From Adineta steineri (taxonomy: Eukaryota; Rotifera; Eurotatoria; Adinetida; Adinetidae), in contig CAJNOI010000117.1 of NCBI GenBank assembly GCA_905250115.1, positions 136,920 to 200,919 of the forward strand: 64,000 bases of DNA, in the 5' to 3' direction. The notes under the pieces were generated by a model that saw only the letters and a program-made list of their open reading frames with translations, searched no databases and was not told the DNA's origin. The translations under genes and the position numbers were made by a program. Shown here piece after piece: positions 54,144 to 64,000 of the stretch. Within the stretch, counting starts at the first letter, position 1. Each line of letters opens with the position of its first letter.

Positions 54144-57100
54144 TATGTTTTAGAGATTCAAAGAAACTACTACTACTACTACTTTTGCTTATGTTGTCGT
54201 TGCAATTATTGCATGAAAACACAAATTTTCTCGCTCTCTCTCTCTTTTTCTGTTTGTATATTTCTTTTTTTTTCTCTCTCTGTCTCCCTCTCTTTCCCTT
54301 CTTGTGCAAGAAGAAACCTATAAGTTATTCGTTCGAATACGATGCATAATCAAGAAAGAAGAAAAAAAAGGAGATTAAAATCTTTCTTTCTCTTTCTCCT
54401 TTCGGATGAACCGAACCTATTAGAAACGAGCAATGCTTTTAATGATGTTGTTCGACACACCAGTCAAACATGATGATGATGGTGTAGTTATGTTATTCTT
54501 TTCTTATTTGCTTTTCGCAATTGGTTGACGAGAAAAATATACAATAACGAATCAGAATAGTCAAAAAAAAACACATCAAGATATGTACGTGTCCATGAAT
54601 TCGTTTTTCTTTTTTTTTTCATTCAAGTGCAACTGACACTTGAATTACTAACAAATTTTGTTTCTTAGGTTCCTTCCAATTTTATATTTACCAATATCAT
54701 TTATCTAATACTCTAAGAGTATTTGTTTGTATAGTTAAAGTTTTTTTAAAAGATTTTATTCGTCTAAAGTCAATAGTATGATCAATTCTATTTTAAGTAG
54801 TTTACATATGTACTGATGATGTTAATAATAACAATAATATAGCTGATTTTTCACGACGAAAGACATTGATTAGCCGCACAAAATATCTAATGATTGATTA
54901 ATTTTTGAAAATATTTCAAAAAGAAGAAAAATCATGCTTAATTAATTGAATACAAATGTTATTCTACTCGATTTACATCATTTTAAAAACAAAAGGTTTC
55001 TTACATATTGATAGAATAATTATCATGATCAGTTAGATATAACACTAACGGTACTATTTGTTTTAATGTATATGCGCTTTTAATTCGTTATTAAAAGTTG
55101 ATTGTTGAGATTTCATCAAAAATTCATCATCTAACTCTTTCATTCTTTTTTTTTCAAGAGTATTTGCTCTTCTTCAATACATTTGACAATGTCTTTTGTT
55201 TAAAATGCACTCTGTCAAGCACAACACACAATAGTATTGCTCTGTTTTTGTTTCTCTTCATTTTATATACGAATCCCTAATGCATGCGCTTTGACTTTGA
55301 ACATGAAAAAGAAGAAAAAAAAGTGAGACGTGCCGTTTCCATCTTCACTATTGATTATCGATTGCGATCAATGTATAAAACTAAGAATAATATACATATA
55401 TTGATCTGAGAATAATCATCAAATAATATAAGAAAAAAAAAGGGGACATTCAATTAGACTGTACGTGTGTGTATGTTCGAATAAGAACAGATATCATTGA
55501 TATTGTATAAATAAACAATAATCGATCAACGCGATGTTATTTTAAGAGTATAAAATAGCACCTGTATTAGTATTTTTGAAATACTTACCGAGTTGATGGT
55601 TCGCGTAAATGATAGGTTAAATCCGTATCAAGATATAATTTTGGTTGAAAATAACTTGTCATTTCGTTTTCTTTTTTTGTTATTATACACTCGAGAGTAG
55701 AATATTTTTTGATCAAATGATGTTGAAGAACTTCTTGTGTAATTTTTCAAATTTTATTGAAACCTTAGTCTATTCGAAAGAGGATGGATGATACCATTCA
55801 AGTTCATCTCATCCGCGTTTAAAAAGTAATTGGCCGAACAGAATATACAAAAAGAAAAAAAAAGGTAGATGATTATTTCTAATAACTTGACGATTCGATA
55901 CAATCTTTCGTTCTTAATTCTCTTATTTCAACGTCAATCCATTTGTAGAGTAAACAACTCTGTCTCTCTCTCCGTATATATATATATATTGTAAGGTGCT
56001 ATTGACAAAGCATACATGAAGATTTGGCATTATCGTCAACAGAAGCCACTAATAACAACTAAAAAAAGAATATAGCACAGACTACCAGACACCTTATCAT
56101 AAGTGTAGTATTACGCATGCAATAAAGAGAGAGAGAGAAAAAAAAAGAAAGCAGTCATTGCAAGTCTTCTTCAACTCAATTTGATGTACGTCTTCGAGAA
56201 CACAAGTACATTTGACTAGAAGAAAAATGATTACTTCGACTCGTGCTTCATTCTATTGTCTTCTGTAAACGATAAAATCATGATTAATAACGAACAGAAA
56301 TAGCAAAAATATGTCAACATTATCGTATATATATATATTTGAATTGTTTTTCTTATTGATTAACGTTTTTTTTTCTACAAATAAAAATAACATTATGATT
56401 AAGCTATATGTTTTCATTTGTATTTTATAGTGATATGGTCATCTAACTTTCAAGATATGTATATTATATTGACAATATGTTCTCTAGTATATGCAATGCA
56501 AATATGCATTGTATTTTCTATTATACTATACTATAAAAACATATTCGCATTAGAGATTTGTAGATCGATTAATTAAATATGTTGTTAGTTTTATTGAGAA
56601 GAAGAAAAAAAGTAAGATGCTATAGTTAACTTTGAAGAAAAGAATTCTAGATAAAAAAAACTACTTCTATAACAAGCTTGAAATATAAGACATCTGTCGT
56701 AGGTCTCTCTTCTGTGTTTAGTACAACATACTGTACTGTTATGTTTCTTTGTGATATACTTATTTAAATAAATAGCTTTGAATTTAAAGAAAAAAATTAA
56801 TCGAAATAGAGTGAAGTTGTTTAGACTTTCTGCATTGTCATTAATTGATAAATCACTTTATCGAAGATAAACAATCTGAAAAAGAATTAAAAGTTTGATA
56901 ATCTATTCAAAATAATTTCGGTTACAATAGAGAATTACTTAGTATAATTTGGTTTATATCTTCACTTATAAAAGAATTAAACTTTTAGTGTAACAAATGC
57001 TATGACCTCACTTTTTTGTTTTAACAGATAACTGAATAGTTCCAATCGATGACTTTATATATAGAATTTAAAATATTTCAGGTAAAACGAAAGAGTCAAT

Positions 57101-57378
57101 TTGTTTAGAGTCAAATAAATCAATTATAAGCAATAACTGAAGCACAACATGATCTATTTGAACTTTAGGTAGAGAAATTTATTGATCTTTAATTGTATTC
57201 ATTTATTTATTTACTTCAATTTATTCATGATGAACATATTATCTATTATGTACCGAAATATAATATTTTCTAATAAATAAAGATAATAGTATGACAACTT
57301 TGAAAAAGAATAAGTTTATGGGTATCAAAATCGATGAATCATTCAAATTATAATTTCGAGGAATATCATACATTCTCA
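54144..57378. other. 5' region of glass and intergenic DNA
   Basis: Contains a possible upstream exon at 55589-55662, a polypyrimidine stretch at 54230-54300, a TAG/CTA trinucleotide run near 54170, and otherwise AT-rich sequence. Probably the regulatory region of glass. No other gene recognised. Confidence 0.5.
55589..55662 (-). other. Possible upstream coding exon of glass
   Basis: ATG at 55662 opens 24 codons (MTSYFQPKLYLDTDLTYHLR...) ending in a strong donor (CG/gtaagt). It fits a first exon, but joining phase 2 to the exon ending at 54052 requires an acceptor I could not find, so either another exon intervenes or it belongs to an alternative transcript. Confidence 0.4.
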
Positions 57379-57386
57379 GGAACCAG

Positions 57387-57565
57387 CAGGGGCGTAGCGA
57401 GGTCTCCAAGAGAAGGGGCGCAAACCTTCAATACTTCCAGTTCTAAAAGCAGGGGAAGCGCAACACCCTTTTTGCTTAAATCTAATACGTGAAAACCCTT
57501 GTTTTTGATTTTATTGACCAAAAAAAACTAAAATTTTCCAAAACAAGGGGAGCGTGACACCCCTG
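57387..57565. mobile_element. Short hAT-type MITE
   Basis: 179-bp element starting CAGGGGCGTAGCG and ending GACACCCCTG, i.e. inverted ends CAGGGGYGT. It is flanked by GGAACCAG (57379-57386) and GCAACCAG (57566-57573), an 8-bp duplication with one mismatch. Terminal sequence and 8-bp duplication are typical of hAT elements. The inside repeats the GGGGAAGCGCAACACCC motif once more. Non-coding. Confidence 0.8.
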
Positions 57566-57921
57566 GCAACCAGATATAGATTCATTTTAAAACTCATGCG
57601 ATCATCCATGTATTATATTCATCATCTTCTCTACTACGAGAAAATTTGCATTTTTCCACTATTCGTATTACAGCGTCATCTGTAAAATTTATTTATATTT
57701 AAATAAAAATAAAATGATATTTATTCATAAATATTCCTTAATCAAACTGAAATTAAAAATTCCCTGAAATATATTTTTTTTATATTTGCCTATATACTAT
57801 TCGATAGAATGAATCATGCAATTGACAAACTAAAAGATTTTTTTTTCGTCTTTCTTCTTGTTTTTTTTCTTCATCACATTTTAGAATAAACGAATTGATC
57901 AATCCTTTCTAAAAGACTAAA
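57566..57921. other. Promoter region of PSMA1
   Basis: AT-rich, T tracts at 57840-57890. Nothing specific recognised. Confidence 0.45.
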
Positions 57922-59208
57922 ATGGTAATAATAGATCAAAATATTAAACTTTTATTTATATCGATTTATTTTTACTCTGTTTAGTTTCGTAATCAATATG
58001 ATCATGATGTTAGCATATGGAGTCCTCAAGTATGATCAAAAATCTCTTTTTTTATTATTTAATTCGTATATATTTCTAGGGAAGACTTTATCAAATTGAA
58101 TATGCAATGGAAGCCGTTAAACAAGGTGCAGCTACCGTAGCAGTTAAATCTAAAACACATGTGGTTCTTTGTGCTTTGAAAGTAATTTTTGTTTATGAAA
58201 TTTAAATTTCATGCTCGATTTGTATTTATTTTTAGCGTGCACCATCGGAATTATCAGCTCATCAAAAGAAAATTATGTTTATTGATGATCATATTGGCGT
58301 TTCCATTGCTGGATTAGCATCAGATGCTCGTATTCTTTGGTAAAAAACTTGGAAATAATTGATTATTTGAAATAATATTTTCATTTTCTAGTCGTTTTAT
58401 GCGCACAGAATGTATTAATCATCAATATGGATTTGATAAACCAATGCCAGTAACAAGATTAATGGATCATGTTAGCAACAGTAAGAAGAAAACACAAATT
58501 TCTATTTATTCATTGGAATCTCTTCTTTTTTAGAATGTCAAGTTCCAACTCAACGTTACGGACGTCGTCCATTTGGTGTTGGTTTTCTCATGGCTGGTTT
58601 CGATGTATAAGAAATTAATTTTTCGAAAAAAAAACAAATCATACGTCTATTATATTTTTTTTTCGTAGGAAAAAGGTACTCATTTATATCAGTTATGTCC
58701 ATCAGCTAATTATTATTCATGCAAATCAATGGCTATTGGTGCTCGATCCCAATCAGCTCGAACATATCTTGAAAAAAATTTAGATAAATTTGCTGATAGT
58801 AATCAAGATGAACTTATTAAACATTGTATGAGAGCATTACGTGATACATTACCCAATGAAGTTGAATTAACTGTTAAAGTAAATTATGACTTATATCTTT
58901 TCGTGTTCTTTTATTCAATATATTTTAATTTAGAATTGTGCAGTCGCTGTTGTTGGAAAAGATACACCATTTGCGTTATTAAATGATGCTCGTGTTGGTA
59001 CATATTTAGCAGCAATTGAAGGTGATGAACGTGCACCTCAAGCTCAAGATGATACATTAGTATGTTAAATATTTTATTCATTTTTCAGAATTTAAAATAT
59101 TTATTTAATTTTTTTTAGATTACTGGTGACGATGATCTTCCTCCACCACCACCTGGTGGAAATACTGAACCACGAGTTATTGTTGCTACAGAACGCATGG
59201 AATCATAG
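57922..59208 (+). CDS. PSMA1: 20S proteasome subunit alpha-6 (PSMA1)
   Basis: Exons 57922-57924 (the ATG alone), 57985-58029, 58080-58181, 58236-58339, 58392-58480, 58534-58604, 58669-58878, 58934-59059, 59119-59208; 279 aa (human 263). Structural subunit of the alpha ring. Family features: [32 protein letters not shown] (quoted in parts: [31 protein letters not shown]), [36 protein letters not shown] and [12 protein letters not shown]. The first residue is encoded by an exon consisting of only the start codon, followed directly by gtaata. The C-terminal tail is Asp/Pro-rich. Confidence 0.95.
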
Positions 59209-59399
59209 ACTAATTAAAATATTCTATTTGAATTTTTATCATTAAAAACATATAAAATCATATTGTCTGTTAAACAGGAACAAGATTCTTTTTTCTCTTC
59301 TTTTTAGATTGATTTATATTATTATAAGATATGCTAAATAAAAATCTTGGATTTGAAAAATAATATGGAAAAATTTCCGTTAGATAATATTGTTGAATG

Positions 59400-60626
59400 T
59401 AAATTGCAAATGAAGCATTTAAACGTAAAAAAGATAAACAATTTGTTTCAAATGTATTGGATTATCTTGAAATAGTATGTTCAAAATATTCCGTAAACTA
59501 GTTGGATATATACACAAGTCTTTGTTTGATGTAGAAGATCTATGAAAAATAATACGAAGTTTTAATTAGATACTGTGAATAGTACTTTAGATTTTTGTAC
59601 TAGTATTTTTCAGGTCAGAGTTTGATATGGATAAGCATGGATTATGAAATTTTAGATTCAAGTATTGCAGTACTATCATAGGAATTTTTTATATTTCGGC
59701 TTGGCAGAAAAATAATGGTTTATATTCAGTAGTGATGAAATTGATCTACTAGTTTGAACTCTGAATAGTGACTGTTGATAGAATTCACTACTATCAAAAT
59801 TGCTAATCATACTACAATTGAGCAAGAAACTGTACATTTATCATTCTTATATAAAATAATAGTTTTAATAGCATAATCAAGCAGTACAAATACCTATGTA
59901 TCTGATTGATTAGCTCTATATTATAACGTTTAGTAAAATGTGGGAGTTTTTGAAGTTCATTGATAGTGTCTTAGCTGTTTTTTTGCATCAATTTGGAATA
60001 TTTATTACTTTTGTTTTGCGGTTTTTCTTATATATATTTCTTTTTCTTTCAATTTAGACAAAACGAAACAATTCAGATGATGATATCATCAAATCAATGA
60101 TAACTGGTCAAGCAACTATATGAAGAATTAATAACTCTTTTAAACAATTACGTTTATTTATGAGAAAACATTATGCTGCCGGTGGATTATCTGATGTCGT
60201 TTCTGTATTTGGGTCAGTCAAAAGATGATGTATAAATTCACAAAAATCAATATTAATACTTAAATCTTATATTTTTACTTTCTTACATTAGATAAAACTC
60301 CTAAAAGTCGAGCAATTGCAATTTTTCGTGATTTAAAATCTAGTTCTAGTACACAATAAACACAACCTGGTATGCAATAAACATATTTAGTATATCTACT
60401 TATACCATTCTTTTAGCTGCTAGTCATACTAACACTATTTCATTGCCAAACTCCGGTATATCGATGTCCGATCAAAGTGACACTACTAAAGGTAAAATAA
60501 TTAAACTCGAACAAAGAAATTACAATAGTTTTTTTTATAGATATTCCACTGGATATTCTATCTCAAGCACAGAAAATTTGCCGCTATGCAAATTCCGCTC
60601 TTGAACATGAAGATATTATACATTAA
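59400..60626 (+). pseudogene. VTA1 (ESCRT-III/VPS4 cofactor) pseudogene
   Basis: Exon-like blocks with good splice sites read: AFKRKKDKQFVSNVLDYLEI (to 59477), a block from about 60060 ending FMRKHYAAGGLSDVVSVFG, a block from about 60294 (DKTPKSRAIAIFRDLK), a block from about 60417 and a last block QAQKICRYANSALEHEDIIH. The order and spacing match VTA1 (KFLSKLMDQLEAL, SFYTASLLIDVITVFG, AQKYCKYAGSALQYED). In-frame TGA at 60121-60123 and TAA at 60357-60359 interrupt it, the 5' exons are missing, and the C-terminal helix is cut by TAATAG. Wedged between PSMA1 and FIS1. Confidence 0.8.
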
Positions 60627-60839
60627 TAGTCGTCTAATATTTTTCTCGTTTTTGCTAGAACCGTTTTTTTCTTGTGTTCTCTTTCTATCTGCAAATAAAT
60701 ATACGTCTATATCTTCCACGTCATGAATGATTCATCTTTATTTACTCACTAAGTGTGACTCATCATTATTTTTACGTAGTATTTATACTTCATAGATTTA
60801 TTTTCTATATATCATATAATATTTCTACATCGATTAAAT

Positions 60840-61468
60840 ATGGAAGACAGTCAACAATTATTAGAAGAAATTGTTTTACCCGATGAAATTCAACGTTATC
60901 GAACTGTTTATGAAAAAGCTCGAGAAGCTAATCAAATAACAGACCAAAATAAATTTTCATTTGCTTATTGTCTTGTACGAAGTAAAGCTAAAGCTGATGT
61001 ACGTCATGGCTTACAGTTATTAAAAGAACTCTATGATTCAACAACGAAAGATAGTGATAAACGAGATTATTTATATTATTTAGCACTTGGTAAAAAATCT
61101 TATTTTTTAGTTGTATTTTATTAATTAAATTCTATTTAGGTAATGCTCGATTAAATGATTATGAAACAGCATTAAAATTTCTTGATGCTATTCTACATGT
61201 TCAACCTGGTAATCATCAAGCAAAAAATCTTAAAGATGAAGTTAACCGACGAATGACACGCGAAGGATGTATGTTTATATTGAAAATTTCAAAAAAAAAC
61301 AAATAAAAATATTTATTTATATAGATATCGGTGCTGGAATTGCTGTAGGTGCAGGCGCACTTGTTATTGGAGGTAAGAAAATGAAAAATAATTATTTCAG
61401 CTGAGATTTATTGTTTTTCTTTTTATTTAGGTATTGCTGCTGCTGCCATTGCTCTTCTTAAGAAATAA
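60840..61468 (+). CDS. FIS1: Mitochondrial fission 1 protein
   Basis: Exons 60840-61089, 61140-61268, 61325-61372, 61431-61468; 154 aa (human 152). Tail-anchored outer-membrane protein of mitochondria and peroxisomes that takes part in division by recruiting Drp1-type machinery. The TPR-like bundle is recognisable: FAYCLVRSKAKADVRHGLQLLKEL, split as FAYCLVRSKAKADVRHG and LQLLKELYD, then RDYLYYLALGNARLNDYETA and NHQAKNLKDEV. The C-terminal anchor (IGAGIAVGAGALVIGG plus IAAAAIALL) ends with KK, as expected for a tail anchor. All introns are about 50-60 nt. Confidence 0.96.
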
Positions 61469-63285
61469 ACCATTATATTCAATCATAAATTGTATTATAC
61501 TATAAAACAAAAAATAGCTGTCGACCGTAATCCAACAAAACTTTTCTTTTTCTTGTTATTTATTATTTAATAAAAAAAATCTAATATGACTAAAGTTCTA
61601 TTAAATAACTTAAAAAAATCGATATATGTTGCGAAAAGATAGTTTTATGTATTATTAGTGTATGGATCAAAAATATATTAATACGAGTCATCTTATATAA
61701 ACAATAATCTATTTATTGTTGTAATATAAGGACTCAAAGTTAAAAGGTAAATTATTTATTCATCTTAGTATGTTAGTACTTTTCATTCTTATAAGACAGT
61801 CAATTATCAACGGAAGGAAGAAGAACGTGGTAAAACAACAAAAACAATATAGAGTAATAGAATGGACATTGATTACTAAAGAAAAAAATTCATTTCCTTG
61901 TAAATACCGCATTATGCAATATTTTTCTCTTAGAATTTTATGTTACAATCAGTGCAGAGAAAAAACCTGAAGAAAGATTTTCTTTAGTTCTATTAAAGAA
62001 CAAAACATATTTATTCGTTAATGGAATGTTTTTTTAAGTTCTTTGAATTAATGTGTATTAAATCTCTGGTAGACAATTTACAATCTGTTGATTTAATATT
62101 AACATCGTATTAATTATTGAAATTAGTGTTACATCAGACTTGATTTCATAGTAGAATCTATTATAATGATAGGGTGTCTGTAAGTATATATAGATTCTGT
62201 TTTAATTAAGCTAAAAGTTCGTTTTTCTAGTTAAAAACTAGCAGAATCTGAATACTAGTGTTCTTATCATAGAAACATTAATACTCGTTGAATATTTACA
62301 AATGCATTTGCACTTAGAAACATCAGAACAATAAAATTTTGGTAAAATGAATATTTATGAGAACTTTTCATCAAGTTGACCTATTCTATTAGTGATGTTA
62401 TGTAATGCGTACGATATTAATACAAATACAAAAATACTAGCATTGTCTACACCAATATTAAATTAGCATGTCTCATTAAAAAAACTTGAATTGATTTATA
62501 AAGATTTTATTTCTTAAAATAAACTTCAATTTCACTATATATAAAACTCTTTACTATATACTCACATATGACTCAATGAATGTCCTTTAAATGATTGCAT
62601 TCATTATAGTCTTCAAAGAAGGAATATTTATGTCAGAATTTTCATTTCTATTCCATATAGAATAGACACATAGAGAAAGGAAAGTGCGATGAGTCAAGCA
62701 ATGACATTTGATGGTTATATAACGAGTTCAAAGTACTAGTGCCGACACAAATATCTTCTGATCAAGTTAGTGTTTTATTACTACAATTAATGTTGATATT
62801 AATACGTTCGTATTCTAATACTAATGAAAAATGATGAGAATAATCTAGGGGTTTAAATTTATTATGTAATATGAAAAGTTCTTGATTATCTCTTTCTTTC
62901 CTAGATGAAAAGAAAACAGAGTAACTTTAATTTGCTTGAATTGAGGACTTGGTATGAACTATATTCAAACATTAGTTCGTAAAGTTCAAAATGTAGTTGC
63001 ATAACTCTTTTTACTAACTTATACCTAAGCATTATATCATCACAAGATCTTTTAACCTCTCATTCAAATTGCAATATTTATAGTAAGTAGTAGAAATCTG
63101 ACATTATAATTTTTTTTGAATAATGTTGATGATTATAAATTAAAATATAAGATTCATTGAAACAGAATGCCGACATTCTAATTGCAGAAACTACGCAAAG
63201 AGAATCTCTCGTTTTTTAAATTCTATGATATAACAGCCTTACCTAGTATATATATACGTTATTTTATTCAGAGTGAACATCAGCA
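61469..63285. other. Intergenic, no gene seen
   Basis: 1.8 kb AT-rich DNA between FIS1 and the opsin-like gene, presumably including the latter's promoter. No feature recognised. Confidence 0.55.
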
Positions 63286-64000
63286 ATGTCGTTTAATTAT
63301 TCTACAATTTTTGATGAAGATCTTTCTCCTGATGATCCATTATTTTGGAGTCTACCAACACCAGTCAATTGTGATTCAGTTCGTACTCTTGGTATATTCT
63401 TATGTATAGCTGCACTGGTTGGTATTGTTTGTAATGGAGCTTTGGTTTATAGTTTTGCACGATACAAAGCACTTCGTACACCATCGAATATATTTGTCAT
63501 GTTTATTGCTGGAATTGGTCTTTTTGCTTCCTGTACAATTCTTCCATTGACAGGTACATCTTCAATTTATTGTCAATGGTTATATCAACGTGCAGGTTGT
63601 CAATTCAGTGCTATTGTTGCATTTTTATATGGATGTGCAAGTTCTTATTTACTCTGTGGAGTAAGTCTAAGTCGATGTTATATGATTGTTCGACCATTTA
63701 AAGCTAAAGATGTTACTGTAAGTAACTAAAATTATTCTCAAAAAAAATCAAAGAATGATAATATAATAAATTTAGGTGAATAAATGTATTATCATCTCTA
63801 TTATTTCAATATTGATTGCTTTTATTTGGACTATGTTACCTTTAATGGGATGGAATGAATATACGATGGATGTATGTAAAGATTTGTTTATTTTTTTAAA
63901 GATAAATTTTTTTTGTTATTTGTTTAGGGAGCTCGTACTTCTTGTTGTATCAATTGGTATGATCGACGTGCTTCTTACGTTTCATATCTTTTTTTTCTAT
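63286..64000 (+). CDS. Opsin-like rhodopsin-class GPCR (cut by window end)
   Basis: Exons 63286-63717, 63776-63871 and 63928-64000 (continuing). An acidic N-terminus is followed by TM1 (LGIFLCIAALVGIVCNGALVY; Asn conserved), TM2 beginning RTPSNIFVMF, an extracellular Cys (AGCQF), TM3 ending LSRCYMIVRPF, TM4 (ILIAFIWTMLPLMGW) and an extracellular loop YTMDGARTSCCINW. Both the TPSNIF motif and the GW-x-Y-x-x-(E/D)G-x-x-TSC pattern are typical of opsins. The E/DRY motif is changed to SRCY. The retinal-binding Lys in TM7 lies beyond the window, so light sensitivity is inferred from family resemblance only. Confidence 0.8.

Noticed and set aside
54043-54309. Frame of 88 residues across the first glass exon
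   Set aside because: Alternative frame of the exon ending at 54052; it meets a stop after splicing, the other frame does not.

Overview
The window is AT-rich animal nuclear DNA with intron-bearing protein genes. Most introns are 45-65 nt with GTAAG/GTATG donors and TTTAG acceptors, and the gene complement is metazoan (METAP2, TRAPPC1, MEMO1, RUVBL1, ARV1, DEGS, PSMA1, FIS1, Glass, an opsin, extracellular Cu/Zn SODs). Tiny introns, many diverged paralogue pairs, AG-ATG starts typical of spliced-leader acceptors, and short arrays of TGTGGG (the telomere repeat I recall for the bdelloid Adineta) together suggest a bdelloid rotifer such as Adineta or Rotaria. That placement is an inference; no search was run.

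Layout. 1-2.9 kb is a graveyard: a CNG-channel pseudogene, a CHCHD2-like pseudogene and the first piece of a GPCR. At 3.02-3.08 kb two TGTGGG-type arrays meet head to head; the flank on one side is the broken GPCR and on the other a Cu/Zn SOD gene cut inside its third exon. 3.1-8.1 kb is a SOD cluster on the minus strand (two broken, two intact, near-identical). 9-23.9 kb holds an Ig-like membrane protein, a granulin, an unknown two-exon gene, a secreted beta-sandwich protein, two tandem COMT-like methyltransferases, a PTB-domain protein and a single-pass membrane protein. 26.3-31.7 kb holds a small secreted Cys-rich protein, RUVBL1 and, tail to tail with it, ARV1. A second inverted TGTGGG-like array lies at 32.5 kb.

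34.6-39.6 kb carries two convergent dihydroceramide desaturase paralogues. 40-50.1 kb carries a segmental duplication of METAP2: the first copy is followed by a relic of TRAPPC1 exon 1, the second by intact TRAPPC1 and MEMO1 in a tight same-strand row that looks like a trans-spliced operon. 52.6-54.1 kb encodes a five-zinc-finger orthologue of the photoreceptor factor Glass. 57.9-61.5 kb holds PSMA1, a decayed VTA1 and FIS1, and the window ends inside an opsin-like GPCR, about 9 kb from glass.

Four short non-autonomous transposon-like elements with inverted termini are visible (6.3, 30.5, 49.1 and 57.4 kb), two of them inside introns that are unusually long for this genome. Exon coordinates were derived by hand from splice signals, reading phase and family similarity; no tRNA, rRNA, CRISPR or autonomous transposon gene was recognised.
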